From Costus lasius (lineage: Eukaryota; Streptophyta; Magnoliopsida; Zingiberales; Costaceae): a DNA stretch of 64,000 nucleotides. Numbering within the stretch: position 1 is the stretch's first letter; the number at the start of each line of letters is the position of its first letter. The stretch spans positions 9,390,001-9,454,000 of the forward strand of contig CM050449.1 in NCBI GenBank assembly GCA_027563935.2. Direction: 5' to 3'. The notes under the pieces are model-generated. The model was not told the origin of the DNA. It ran no database searches and was given only the letters and a program-made list of their open reading frames with translations. Shown here in pieces: positions 13,120 through 25,820 of the stretch. The translations under genes and the position numbers were made by a program.

Positions 13120-13999
13120 CTGAGTATACAAACAGGTACACACTTGCACACGTTTTTCATGCAGTCCCAGTGTTGGTTGAGTGTTGGATCAATACGAACG
13201 GTTCAGTACCTAAAATCATACTTGCTGATTATTCCTGACTATTTTGATTCTAGAAGAATATTCAAGATATGGAAAGACACAAGTTCTACTTTGAGGATTT
13301 CCTGTTGTAGGATCTCATGTTTGGTTGGTGTTTTGTGGCCTTGGATTAATAAGAAGCATCATGTTTACAAGTCTTAAATACCCTTCCTATCTTAGAAGAA
13401 AGAGGAAAGCAGAAAGCAAAGGGCACTAGGAGCCTTAGCTTCCTGGAATCCTATTTCTTCTTCTGCTTTAAACTTATCTAGTTTATTAGCATTTCAGATT
13501 CATTTATGCTTCTACCTGATTTGTAATTTCGTTATTACTAAAGTTTTTTTTCACATAGGTTATTTCTAAAGTTAACATTAACTTGAGTTTACATGCTTGT
13601 TAGTTGTCATGTTTAATTGCATATTACCTAAGCATAGATGCAAAATTATGTTTATCCGTCAGGCATCCCGTTATAATTACGTATGTTTACTGTCATTTGC
13701 ATATGTTTACTGTCCAATGAGAATATTATTTCTGTTGATTATTTTCCTGTTTTCAAACGACCATTGTGCTTCAGGAGGCAGAAAAGCATCTTTCAGATAT
13801 GGTCGTCTCGAAAGCCCTAGTTGCAAAGATTGACAGACCGATGGGAATCGTATGTTTTCAGACAGTGAAGGATAGCAACGACATCCTCAATTCATGGTCA
13901 ACGAATTTGGAGAAGCTGCTAGACCTTGTCGAGAAGAGTTGCCACCAGATACACAAGGAGACCATGGTTCACAAAGCTGTTTTGAAAGCGTAGTTTTAT

Positions 14000-14560
14000 T
14001 TTAGCCGGGGCAATTTAGTGTTTGCCCCACGATGTGTCAGATACAAGATGATGAAAATTTGTTTTTTGTTTTTCGTCTTCAGGTATTAGACTATTTAATG
14101 TGGCAAACGGATGCACATACGTACATGAATTGACACAGCAAGTTATTTCATCATTTTTTTATGCAATTTCTTTTGATTTCACTTGGTTCCATGAATCACA
14201 TACTTTTAGGTGCCCGAAGAAACTCAAGCCTGAGCAAAATGCTCATGTTGTTCTGGCAAATAAGTTACATTCAGTTGGTGCTTTAGTCGGTTCATTCACA
14301 TTGTCATGCTTTCATAATTGTTCTTGAAAGTACACATTCATTTTCATTTGATTATGGCCATTTAAGTTTTGTTGTTAAATTATTTAGTTGATTGTCAAAC
14401 AATCTGATTTGATTATTATATGAAGTTATACATTTTCTGGCGTCAGCTTTTTTTGGTGATCGAAGTAATTTCTAATTATTCTAGACGTACCAATTGAAAT
14501 CTATATTAAATAAATGGTATACATCCTGCGTTTGGGAATGCGGCCGGGCCGAGCGGGGGC
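14000..14560. other. RPN5A downstream flank
   Basis: This is probable 3' UTR and downstream DNA. It stays recognisably similar to the flank after RPN5 copy B (about 25821-26190), so the duplicated unit extends past the stop codon. No gene is seen. Confidence 0.6.
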
Positions 14561-14566
14561 GGAACA

Positions 14567-14862
14567 GAACGGATGTTGCGAGCAGCGCCACCCTGCTCGC
14601 CGTCCGTGAGAAGGGTGGCATTTTTGCCACCCTAATAATTCTAAAAAAATAAATAAAAATTAGTTTCATAATCTACATATTTTTACCTATCCAATGATAC
14701 CAATACCAATAGTAGAAAATTTTGTTTATAATAATATTGGCATCATTGGATAGGTAAAAATATGTAGATTATGAAACTAATTTTTATTTATTTTTTTTAT
14801 AATTATTAGGCCACCCTTCTCACGGACGGCGAGCAGGGTGGCGCTGCTCGCAACATCCGTTC
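14567..14862. repeat. Long inverted repeat (foldback/MITE-like hairpin)
   Basis: Two near-perfect arms of roughly 125-130 bp face each other across a short AT-rich loop. The outer ends read gaacggatgttgcg (14567-14580) and cgcaacatccgttc (14849-14862). The arms share the same GC-rich outer part and AT-rich inner part. The structure is typical of foldback or MITE elements and could yield a double-stranded transcript. No clear target duplication was identified. Confidence 0.85.
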
Positions 14863-14869
14863 GGCAGAA

Positions 14870-15779
14870 CACGCCGCCAATAGCATGCTTTTTTATTCTT
14901 TACTTCGTTGACCGGCGTCAATGCATTGACACGCGTTGAAAATTGCCGGTGAAGACATGCACCGGCATGTATTTGGCTGAGCCGGCGATCGTGTGCGCAA
15001 AATGAGAAGAGGGAAGGGTATCATGTTTGCCTCTATATTTAAGTGCACTGAAATTAACGTTTATCTATATTTATGTGTACAAGTTAATATTATATATATA
15101 TATATATATATTATTTAATTAATATTTTAGTTAATATATAAATTAATATTTTAAAATATAAAAATTTAAAATTTATGAGTATCATATAAAATAAAAATTT
15201 TATAATTCAAAAAATTGGTGACTACTTTTTTATACATATGTAAAAAATATAAATTTTATTATTTTAGCGTTAGTATAGTTAGTGATGATAATTTTATATA
15301 TGCATGAAATATAAATTTAATTATTTAATATTTTGATATTTTAATTATTCATGATATTCTATTTATTTGATAAATAATTTTAATTATCATATAGTTTTCT
15401 ACTTAACATTACTTTATTCTGTTTTTTCCGACGGCAATATATAGTATTTTTATAATTAACAATAGTTTTTGACTTTACATCTTTTTCAATCTTAAATAGC
15501 AACTAATTCCTAAACACCAGTGTTAGAATTTGATCAACATAGATTGAAAACCATAATTTTTGAAATCACTAAATTAAATAGCAGTTTAGTTCTTGCAGTA
15601 GCTGAAAATATGCATAAATGGTTTTATGAACGAAAATAATTAAGATCGGTTATAAAAAGTATTTTATATAATATAAAGATATAATTGACGTATTTTTAAT
15701 CATCTATGAACAAACATTGTATTAATCAAAAGATCAGACCAATTCGGTATAATATCAACATGAAATACACATCGAGCAA
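14870..15779. other. AT-rich spacer with duplicated flank pieces
   Basis: A short (TA)n tract lies near 15088-15112. The stretch 15345-15520 is similar to DNA just upstream of RPN5 copy A (about 2470-2640). The next stretch, about 15520-15650, is similar to DNA downstream of copy B (about 26230-26440). These mark the seam of the tandem duplication. No gene is seen. Confidence 0.55.
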
Positions 15780-15935
15780 GCCGGTTTGACCGAATTCCGT
15801 TGTGCGCCTTGCCCAAACGTTTTAAGCAATTAGAAGCTCTCTTTGCGCACGATCCTCTCTGTTTGTTGTTCCTAGGATTTGCTTCAATACTCTGACTCCC
15901 AAATAGCTCCAACATGGCGAGCTTCTTGGGGTGCC
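15780..15935 (+). pseudogene. Decayed third RPN5 5' end (leader and start region)
   Basis: This fragment is similar to the sequence directly before and across the start codon of copy B (17110-17265). Shared blocks include ttttaagcaat, ttcctagg and acatggYgagcttct. It also shares ctcccaaa and caacatggYgagcttct with copy A. The ATG is at 15913-15915, but the next bases are gcgag rather than the gtgag splice donor of the other copies. No later exon follows. It is best read as the relic of a third duplicate. Confidence 0.6.
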
Positions 15936-16169
15936 ACGGAGGTCAACGAGGGTTGACATAGGTTTTATCTAAGAGAGGCAACGGATTGAATACCTGCATT
16001 GTCATCTAAAACTTAAACCCTACCTGATTAAGAAAACTCGCTATCCGAACTCAATTCGAACTCGGATTGAGTATTTAAATAGATACTCATGGTACCGAAT
16101 TAAATAAAATATAAATTATTTATTATTTGCTTCAAGTACCCGAATTCGATGAATCAAATTATGAACCTT

Positions 16170-16700
16170 AGCTATAATGCAAGCAAAAAGTTAACGTGGA
16201 ATGCACATTGTAGTGATTGTCTTAATGCTCTAAAATTTAGATTTTTTTTCATCTAAAAATGCTTTAAGAATTTCAGAAATAATATATTGTATTTTTAGAA
16301 AATTTTAAGATTTTACCTGATTTTATATGACTTAATAAATAGGTAAAATATTAAAAAATTTAAAAAAGGAGTGTGCATAGTAGTCACAACTCCATGTCAA
16401 TGAGGGCGAAAAGTTAATACGGAATGTGCATTGTAGTGTGTGTCTTCGTACCCTAAAATTGAAAATTTTATATATAAAAATGGTTTTAGAATTTCAAAAA
16501 TAATATATTATATTTTTATAAAATTTTAAGATTTTTTCTGATTTCATATGAGTTAGTAAATATGTAAAACGTTAAAATTAAAAAGGAAAAAATAACCCAC
16601 AGGTCAATGAGGGCAAAAAATTGATACGAAAGGCAGGTTGTAGTGTGGATCGTAATGCTTTAAAATTTAAAATTTTTTCATTAATAAACAGATAAAATAT
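16170..16700 (+). repeat. Threefold diverged tandem repeat, period about 210-220 bp
   Basis: Three successive blocks start near 16180, 16400 and 16610. Each contains an aaaagttaa-like stretch, then attgtagtg or gttgtagtg, then a taaaatt-rich stretch. The units are AT-rich and diverged. No function is seen. Confidence 0.6.
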
Positions 16701-16794
16701 TAAATATTTAAAAGGAAAAAAAGTGATGTGTTGCAAGGGCTCAATCATGTGTTCCCTATGTGCCTAGACTTGGTAGCATCAGACCAAGCCACAA

Positions 16795-17072
16795 AGCTGA
16801 AAAATTTTTTGCGAAAGGATCCTCTTCTGCGACGATCACAAAAAGGGGCCACGATCTGACTTACACGCATCTCAAAATATTTTTATTATACCATAGTTTA
16901 AAATTTATACGATATATTATTATACAATAATGTATTATTGTATAATATTAATATATTATCGTATAACACGCGATAGTGTAAATTATAGAATTATAGTATA
17001 AATTATACTTTAAGATGCGTGTAAAATAGATCGGGACCCGATCGCTTCCGCAAAACTTTTTTCCACTAAGCT
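16795..17072. mobile_element. Putative MITE just upstream of RPN5 copy B
   Basis: Imperfect inverted ends start at AGCT on both sides. The left end continues into ttttttgcgaaaggatc. The right end read in reverse contains ttttgcggaagcgatc. Both arms also share ttacacgcatct. The centre is an AT-rich palindromic stretch. It ends less than 200 bp before the copy B start codon. No transposase is present. Confidence 0.6.
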
Positions 17073-17249
17073 GCTTTCTCCATTAGATTATTTTATTTTA
17101 TAATATTTAAATGTAGTGATATAGTCTGGTCGAATCGTGTCAACGAAATGTTTTAAGCAATCAAAGCTGTTTCTTCGGAATCAAGAATTTTCGGCTACTA
17201 TTCGCTCGAGCAGGCGTTCGTCATTCCTAGGTTTGATTTTATTCGCTAC

Positions 17250-20200
17250 ATGGTGAGCTTCTCGGCTACTTGATCATCGTCATCCCTTTCCTTGATCCTT
17301 CGCTTCGTGTGTTTCATAAGTTTCTTAACTGATAGTTTGTATGTTTGTTTGGATTTTATCTTGTATCTTCGGATTCGTGTTTCTCGTTGTCACAATTGCT
17401 TTTCGATCTGGTCATGTCGTGAGGAACGATTGTAATATGTTTAAGAACATAATTGATAACGGCTGAAGAATTGCTTTCTTGTGAAACAAGTAAGACTGGT
17501 TTCAGATCTATTCTTGTTTCATCCATGCTTCTGTGATGTGTACAAAGATTTAACTTAGGGTGTGATTTATTTGGACCAAGATATTAGAAAACGCAATTTT
17601 CCTGATAAAATTCGCCAAGATAGACTCATCTTTTATATCCTTTCAACTTGTTCTCTATAATGTTTCTCATCTGAAATTTTGTCAAAGCAGGAAGAGAATC
17701 TAGATGCTGCAATTGAGTCTCTACTAAATGTGGAGAAGCAAATGAGGCTTGCTGGTGATGTGGCTGGAACGAAGAAAGCTGTTATTGATATCGTGGAACT
17801 TTGCTACAAAGCAAGCGCATGGAAGACACTGAACGATCAGATTGTTCTTCTCTCGAAACGAAGAGGGCAACTTAAGCAAGTAAAATTCTTGAAGTTCTTT
17901 ATGCTATGATACCCAATGCCTCGAGTATGCAGTGTGAACTTATCATTCTAGTGTCTGAAATTTTTGTTAGATATAATTCTAAGCTCATGACTTACAATGG
18001 ACTTAGATGGATTGTTTGATTTTCTGTTTATTTCACACTGTTAACTATTTCTACTGCAGCTACCTGATCTTCCAGTCCCTATAGAATGAACTTTTTTCAA
18101 CAAATTTGTAGATAGCACCAGTATAACCCTCATGCTCAGATTTTTTTTCTTTTTGATGGCCGTATAGACTGATGATATAAGGCTTCTATAAGATTAAATT
18201 CTACAAAGGGTCATTGGGTTGTTGGAATTATTTACTAGTGAGCATCAACAATCGTGTTCATCCAAAATCTATTATGAAGGGTGTGGTTCCGCAAAAATAC
18301 CATGCTTGTTGTAAGCAACCATTGTATTGTTCCAGAAACTATTTGGTGGTTGATGAACCATTTAAAACCCTATGATCTTTGATTTGCAAGTTTTGAGGGA
18401 AACTCCATATACATGATGAACTAGAGAATGAAAGCTGAAATAGTTTCTTTCTAAACGTTTTTTCTCTAATAAAGAAAGTGTAAACTTGGGTGATTTTGTT
18501 CTTGGTTATTATAGGTTGCTAACTTCTTCCTACCTCACTCTTTTTTTTTCTTTCAGAAACTTGTAATCTTCTAGAACGTGTATCCCAAATAACAAGTGCA
18601 TACTTTGTGTAAATTAGGTCCTTTTGCTAACATTCATTGGTTTGATCAATACATGGGCCCTTTCATTCTTATTTAGAATTTCCTGACCTCATCTTGACCC
18701 ATTGTCAGTACGATATATGCATTAAAAAAGGAACTTGCAAACAAATTGAAGTAGGCTTATCTTTCCTGCATGAAATGACACGTACACTCACTCATCTGTT
18801 AGGATTGCTTACTTTGGCAACTTGCTGGATCTAAATTCAATAGAGTTGTCACAGGTTGCTAGAAGTCCAAGGTGCCACATAAGCTAGCAACCATAGAACT
18901 CACATGTCATTTAAGGTACATCTGCTCCATAGAACTTTTTGCACTCACCTCACTTACCAGAGTGTGCTACATCTGCTCCAAGTTCTCTTACACATTAAGC
19001 AATCCAAGGGAACACTAGAAATGTATAAAGGATGGATGGTTCTATAGAAAGTTTCTTGGTGGTTGTGGAAGCCATTTATATGTTGGTTATGGTACCAATA
19101 TAAATAAACCCTATGATCACATCTCTCTGTATAAGAGTGAGGACTCCCTCATAGATGATCAAGGGAGTGAAATCAGAAAAATCTTATCTACTGAAGAAAA
19201 TTGGCCTCTGAAGTTGTTACTACAAAGCTTTGACCTATAAGGCAAAACTGTTTTCTTACTCAGAAATTTCATTCTTTGTCAAAGATGTTCTGTAAGGTCA
19301 ATATATTCTCAGCACCCATGACAGTCATGTAGGTAACCACTGTGGTCAACTCTTTTGTTTACACTTATATAATGCATCATTAGTGAAACTTGTGCAGAAA
19401 AGGACACTTTATACCAAAGTTGCTTACAGAAACTCAGAAAGGTTGCCCTTTTAAGAGGAGTCAGTTCATAAAGATGCAAAATGGATAGTTAAGCAGTTTT
19501 TGATATTTTGCCATTGATTATGACAAGGATAGCATGCAACCTGTGTGCTGCAGACTATACCATTCACAATATAACAATAAAAAATGCCCAGTTGCAAGTA
19601 ACTCACCATGTAAGAATAATCCTTTTTTACACTTCGTTCACTTTATTGCATTGGTTTAAGTAAAAGAAGTATCTCATTTATTTCCATTCCAATGCCCTTA
19701 TCCAACTTCATCCTCGTTTGGTTTAAATATGCAAACATTTTGGATTCTTTCATAGAAGATTCAATTCTTCAGCAATCTAACATGGATGAAAAGATATCTA
19801 AAGTTGGGTTATTGTTGATAGAGAAATCAACAACAATAATTATTAGATCTTTCATTGTTCACTTTTTCCATATGAATCCCTTACAGTGTCAGAAACTGTA
19901 ACAGAAATTGGTTTTCTGGCTTGCACGCCAATTGTTCTTGAATTGTCAATATCTAGCCTGTACAGTTAACAGGACATGGTGATAAATAGAAGGAAATAGA
20001 ACTTGGGGGTGATCTATTGAGGAAATGAGATTGAGTATGAATGATAAAACGGCATACATGTTTCTGTAGTAGGTTGGGTAGATTTTTAGGCTGCTGATTA
20101 TCTGCAATGATGATTAGGAAAACCATAGTGAAACACATAAACCTCACTAGGTTGTTTTTCTTGGCATCCCTTCTATGTACTAGTTATACCCTTGTGAGTG

Positions 20201-23200
20201 GCACTCTATAGATTTGGCATTTATATTTTTAGGAAAATCTTTTCATTGTTACTGACTTGATAAGTTTTAAATAGCTGAAAAGGAATGTTGTGGGATAAAC
20301 TGCTGTTTGAGGACAGCTAATTGTAGAAATCTAAGGTGTAGGCATCAAGATCAAGTTTCTTCATGTCCACCCCCAGTTGCAAATAATATATCAAATGTAT
20401 TCCTACAGGCATAAACTTTTATGGTACAAATGCCAAACTAGAAAAAGACATAACATATTCTTAGAATAATTAACCTCAGGATTTAGTTTATATTATGTTC
20501 AGTATAGCTACGAGAATAAACTACAAAATGCAACGAGAAAGAACATACAGATCATATTTGGTAGGATATAAACGTGTTGGACCTATTTTTACCATCACCA
20601 TCACTGTGTCCTTGAGCTAGCAATTATAATTATAATTATAATGGAACAAACCTCTTCTTGATGCTTCATTGGGCTAATTCAAGTCCTAATGATCATTTAA
20701 CAGTTCAACTAGTGCAGCTTCTGTTTAGAGATTGATCTTTTTGATCTAACTGCTGAAATTGTTCATTGCACTAGTATATGGTTTAAAATATGGTATAAAA
20801 ACTTGTTGAGTGTCTTAAACTCTGTCTTCATGAATTTGGTGATTTGCAATACTATGCTCAATTAGTGGACTTTTACTAATTTGTGGCCAGTGATTTCATG
20901 GGAACAGATCGATGAAATGTGATTTCAAGAATGATTTTCTTTCTTATTCATGGGTTTTTTTTTTATTTATGATTGAGATGCTTTATGTTAGATGTTTAGC
21001 TGAGAATATGTAGGAGATAGTGGAGAGGAAATATTAGTTTCTCGATGGTTCAATGGACTCACATTGTTGGTTTTCCTTTTCTGAAATGTGTTTGACTATA
21101 TTTCTAGCCTTCAGTAATTTAAGGCCAGGTTTAGCGTATTTGTCTTATATCATTTCTATTCAATACAGGCTGCAACTGCCATGGTGCAGAAAGCAATGCA
21201 ATACATTGATGAGGCACCTGATATTGAAACACGTATAGAGTTAATCAAGACTCTGAACAATGTTTCGGCTGGAAAGGTAAAAAATTCAGGCTGGAGGTCA
21301 AGGCTACTATGCTCCTTTATTGAATATGTGATATTTGGTAAAGTTCTCATAAACTAGTTTCTGAAACATTTTACAGATATATGTTGAGATAGAGAGGGCA
21401 CGTTTGATCAAAAGACTTGCAAAGATTAAAGAACAGCAGGGCCATATCGCTGAGGCTGCCGATTTGATGCAAGAGATTGCTGTAAGTTGATAGGTGATTT
21501 GAAATCTCAAATTCCCAATATTATCAACAATTTTGTAACCCAATTTGTGGTTTCTTTGTGACCATTACTTGGAATGTCCTTTTAAATTATTTTCATTTTG
21601 TTAATACCATTTGATGCTGCTATTTTCAGGTGGAAACTTATGGAGCAATGGCCAAAACAGAAAAAATTGCTTTCATTCTTGAACAAGTACACCATGATAA
21701 CGGTTCATATAATTATTTTCAGCTTTATTGCATAAGTTGCAATTTTATAACTTCAGTAAATAACAATTCCAGGTGCGCTTGTGTCTAGACCGTCAGGATT
21801 ATGTGCGGGCACAAATTTTGTCGAGAAAAATTAGTCCACGTGTATTTGATGCAGATGCTTCAAAAGAAAAGAAGAAACCAAAGGAAGGTGACAATATTGT
21901 GGAAGAGGCTCCTCCAGATACTCCATCACTGTTGGAGCTTAAGCGCATATATTATGAGCTATTGATACGGTAATTTCATTTATTTGTTAATTCATGGATG
22001 CAAGCATTTAATTATTTTGGGATATCCAATTGTCTGGTTTTGGTTAGTCTATCATCTTGTTTTTCTAAACATTCATCATTATGTAATACAAAGTGTTACT
22101 TGCCCCATGAACTTCAAAAAATTTTCCCCTCATTATTCCCATAAGTTTTGGATCCTAGTCCACAGAACTGGTTTATATGGTTGTTGGCTATTATGTTCTC
22201 ATATGCATTAATACAGAAATTCAATTGCATCAACTGGTAAAAACACATAATGTTGGTTGATATCAATTATAAAACATTGCCTATTTTTAGTTCTTGTAAA
22301 AACTTATCCAATATATTTAAAATCATTTGAAACTAGAATTTATACTACAGATAAGTGCTTCTGCAATGCGTAAGAAGGCTCAGGACATCATCAATGTGCC
22401 TTCTTTGACTAAAACATGTAAATGCATATCCGTATGTAGATTTTGTGTACATATGAAGATATATCTGCAATCCCCTGGATGGAATCATATTTCAATCTTT
22501 ACTGGACAGTATGGGTGAAATGTATTGATCAAACATGTATTGGTGTCGTCAGGATCACCAGATGCATAGTGTAAGCACTGACGTTTGAAGTCTTGGAAGT
22601 CTTGGTGTGCTGTTCATTTGCAGGTTAAAGTTAGTCCTTGTTCAGATTAAGGTTTCAAAAACTGAACCAATGTACAAGTCTAGTCTCGGACCGGTCTAGT
22701 TTCTATAGTGAAATTGATACTATGCTATAAGAAACTGACTGCATTGACACTATGATCTGCCCGGACCGATACAAATCAGAAATTCCAGTCGGTTCGGAAC
22801 AAAAATTTAAACCTTGGGACTGCAGATTAATTTAATTTTCCTCAAGTATTTGTAATGGTTTGTCATATTGCTCTATCATAGGAGATTCACTTCTCTTGGC
22901 TCTAGGCTGTGGCCTTTTTGTTTAATTGTTGTTCTTGTATTGATTTATATTTGAGTATATTTAATTTGTTATTTTTAGTCCAGCTTAGTTACATACTGTG
23001 AGTTGTCTTTTCACCCTTGAATCTTTTCCTTTGTTGTTCATTGAATTATCATTTGAGGCCTTTGCCAGTTTGTCCAAATAGGATATTTGACATCCTAGAT
23101 TGAGAATTCTCATCTTTGCTATTACTATGTTTTCTTTGGAATTTTGCTTCATCAGGAAGGTAAAATTCTGTTCTAGACAACATTTGCATGTTGCTCTTAC

Positions 23201-25820
23201 ATGGTATGGTTAATTGTTTTTGGAGCACACATTATGGATCTTTGCACTGGAAAAAAGATGCATTCATTAGTTTGCTTGAAACTTTGTCTATGTTATCTCT
23301 GGTTTGTAGCTGTCAGCAGTAATTGATTAATATGATGCTTTTGCTTTGTCTTCTGGTTCAGCTACCATTCTCATAACAATGATTATCTTGAAATTTGCCG
23401 GAGTTACAAGGCAATATATGACATTCCATCTGTAAAAGAAGACCCAACACAGTGGATTCCGGTAACTTTCGTTTTGACTTTGTTGATTAATGCATCAGAC
23501 ATATTCTTATAGTTGTTCCTTTTTAGGTGCTAAGAAAAATCTGCTGGTACCTCGTATTATCACCTCACGACCCTTTGCAATCAAGTCTTCTGAACTCAAC
23601 TCTAGAAGACAAAAATATGTCTGAACTTCCTAATTTCCGGTAGGAATCACATTTTGATGTTTATTTTTCATTGGTTCAGTGTCTTTAATTTTGCTCTGTA
23701 CTGAACTGTAAGCCCAGAGCTTACCAGTCCAATCATGAACCTGCACATGGACCCCATGCTGAAACTGTTCGTTGGTTGATATTTTTCTCAATTGTTTTGT
23801 AGAAATATTAAAAAATAATTATAAAACTGGCCTAAGTTTAGTGTGTGACTGTAATGATCTGCTCTAATCGCTGTGCACCAACTTAGTACCGATACTGCAA
23901 CTGTTCATTGGTTGTTATTTTTCCCAGTTGTTTTGTATTTATTCTGTTGGCTGTATTACTTACTAACTACCCAAATCTTGTTTGCTATTTGTTTTTGGGA
24001 TACTAGGTTATTGTTGAAGCAACTTGTTACCATGGAGGTTATTCACTGGGCAAGTCTTTGGGAGATGTACAATAATGAATTTGAAAACGAGAAAAATCTT
24101 CTTGGAGGATCTTTGGTCCCCAAGGCAGCTGAAGATTTGAAACTGAGGATCATTGAGCATGTTCGTATACTAAACTTTCAAATTTTTATTATGCATATTT
24201 GTTCTTTTATGCTTCTAACAATTGCATTTTTTCATATTCTCAGAATATATTGGTTGTATCTAAGTATTATTCAAGGATTGCCCTAAAACGGCTCTCTGAT
24301 TTACTATGCCTCAGTTTACAGGTTTGATTTTTTGTTCCTCTGCAAGACATACTTTTTTTTCTTATATCCTTGTTATATCGTTTCTTTTTTATGTTCAATT
24401 ATTGGTCGTCTGATTACATAAACGTGATACAGTAGTTTCAGCCATATTCCTATTTTGTCTTTGTTCACTAGGAGTTTTCTAATCCTTCTATGCCTTCTTT
24501 TTGGTGTTAACTTGATTTATTATCAGTACTTGTATAGTTCGAATGATGTCTTTGTAATGAGAAAATGTTCATTTGTGTTATCCTTAGTGGTTCTACATAT
24601 CATCCCATTTGGTGAATAGTTGCTATGCAGATGACATTTTTTTGAACTTTTGATGTATTTAACGTATACCTTTATCTACCACTGGATTAGGATGGGCAAA
24701 AACCATTGGTAATGGTTCTTGCTTATCAAACTGTTCCTGAAAAAGATTGTTTTCTTTTATTTTCAGAACAATAGGCATAATAAGCTTGGGAACACAATAT
24801 TTAGAGGAAATGAGTATTTTTTAGTTTCTATGTTCTTCACTTATGTGCTCCTCTAAGTTGTTCATAATACAATGCTAGATAATCAAATTATCTAGTAGGT
24901 GAGGAATGGAATTTATTGGGAAACCTTTCTTAAATTCTATGTTGTTACACGGACTCATCCGAGTAGGTTCTTGGGCCACAATTTCCTCCTAATGTTCATG
25001 GGGACTTCATGTATTCTGCCATTTTTCTACTTGCAGGTGCCAAATTTATCTGTATATTGTTTGCCAGACATGTATTACCCTTATGTTTAAAATACCAGTG
25101 CATATTGGTTCACTGAAATTGGACTGGACCTGGTAGATACTTGGGTACCTATCATAACGACACATGATTGAACTGTTTGAAGAGTGTCTTGGGCTTAAAT
25201 TTGAATTATTTGACCCATCAGTTCGATTCTACATCCTGAAAACCATTCTTAAAAATTGAAAATATTCAGTTTTTGATGTGTTACATTTTCTATTTGAATG
25301 AAAGTAAGCCTGTATCCAAGGAAAGCCATAACTTTAGATATTTGATATCTTACCTTATGAAGTTAAATAAAAAAAATCTGTAGGAGCCTATCCCAGGCTT
25401 AAATTTGAACTAGGTTGACCCTCTAGTTCGATTTTCTGGAAACTTGTAAATATCTAAAGTTATGGCTTTAAAAAAATCTTTATGCAAAGCCTGTTTTAAC
25501 TGAAGTTCGCGACTTTCAATCGTCTACCTATGTTTACTGTCCAATGAGAATATTGTTTCTGTTGCTTATGTCCCTGCTTTCAAATGACCGTTGTGCTTCA
25601 GGAGGCAGAAAAGCATCTTTCAGATATGGTCGTCTCGAAAGCCCTAGTTGCAAAGATTGACAGACCAATGGGAATCGTATGTTTTCAGACAGTGAAGGAT
25701 AGCAACGACATCCTCAATTCATGGGCAACGAATTTGGAGAAGCTGCTAGACCTTGTCGAGAAAAGTTGCCACCAAATACACAAGGAGACCATGGTTCACA
25801 AAGCTGCTCTGAAAGCGTAG
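17250..25820 (+). CDS. RPN5: 26S proteasome lid subunit RPN5 (PSMD12 family), copy B, intact
   Basis: This copy encodes a complete 440-residue RPN5, the usual plant length. RPN5 is a PCI-domain scaffold of the 19S lid, which acts in ubiquitin-dependent protein turnover in cytosol and nucleus. Exons: 17250-17252 (the ATG alone), 17691-17879, 21169-21276, 21377-21481, 21630-21686, 21773-21969, 23362-23461, 23527-23639, 24007-24160, 24244-24321, 25602-25820. All introns are GT-AG and phases close. Recognisable family blocks are [12 protein letters not shown] (exon 2), [17 protein letters not shown] (exon 3), [14 protein letters not shown] (exon 5), [20 protein letters not shown] (exon 6), [16 protein letters not shown] (exons 9-10) and the C-terminal [20 protein letters not shown]. 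The PCI region is about residues 260-420. It keeps the exon structure of copy A, lacks its intron insertions, and has its own 172-bp insert in intron 6. Confidence 0.96.
22651..22822. mobile_element. Short MITE-like insert in RPN5B intron 6
   Basis: A 172-bp segment absent from copy A is bounded by a perfect 8-bp repeat, CAGATTAA (22643-22650 and 22823-22830). Inverted GGTTT-type sequence lies at or near its ends. The uninterrupted copy A reads straight through this site (about 9310). An 8-bp duplication fits the hAT superfamily. No coding capacity. Confidence 0.7.

Larger units (their letters stand above)
2663..13993 (+). pseudogene. RPN5: 26S proteasome lid subunit RPN5 (PSMD12 family), copy A, frameshifted in exon 2
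   Basis: RPN5 is a PCI-domain scaffold subunit of the 19S regulatory-particle lid. Exons read by hand: 2663-2665 (only the ATG), 3095-3284, 7797-7904, 8005-8109, 8252-8308, 8395-8591, 9803-9902, 9968-10080, 10376-10529, 10616-10693, 13775-13993. All introns are GT-AG. Exon 2 is 190 bp here against 189 bp in copy B. The extra base lies near 3264-3270 and makes the frame end in TAA at 3278-3280, six bases before the splice donor. Every later exon is open and phases join correctly, so the damage looks recent, or it is an assembly error. An internal ATG in exon 3 could give a shortened product. Without the extra base the length is 440 codons, normal for the family. The PCI region is encoded by exons 9-11. 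It differs from copy B at about 18 residues. Intron 2 carries a DNA transposon and intron 10 a solo LTR. Confidence 0.9.
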
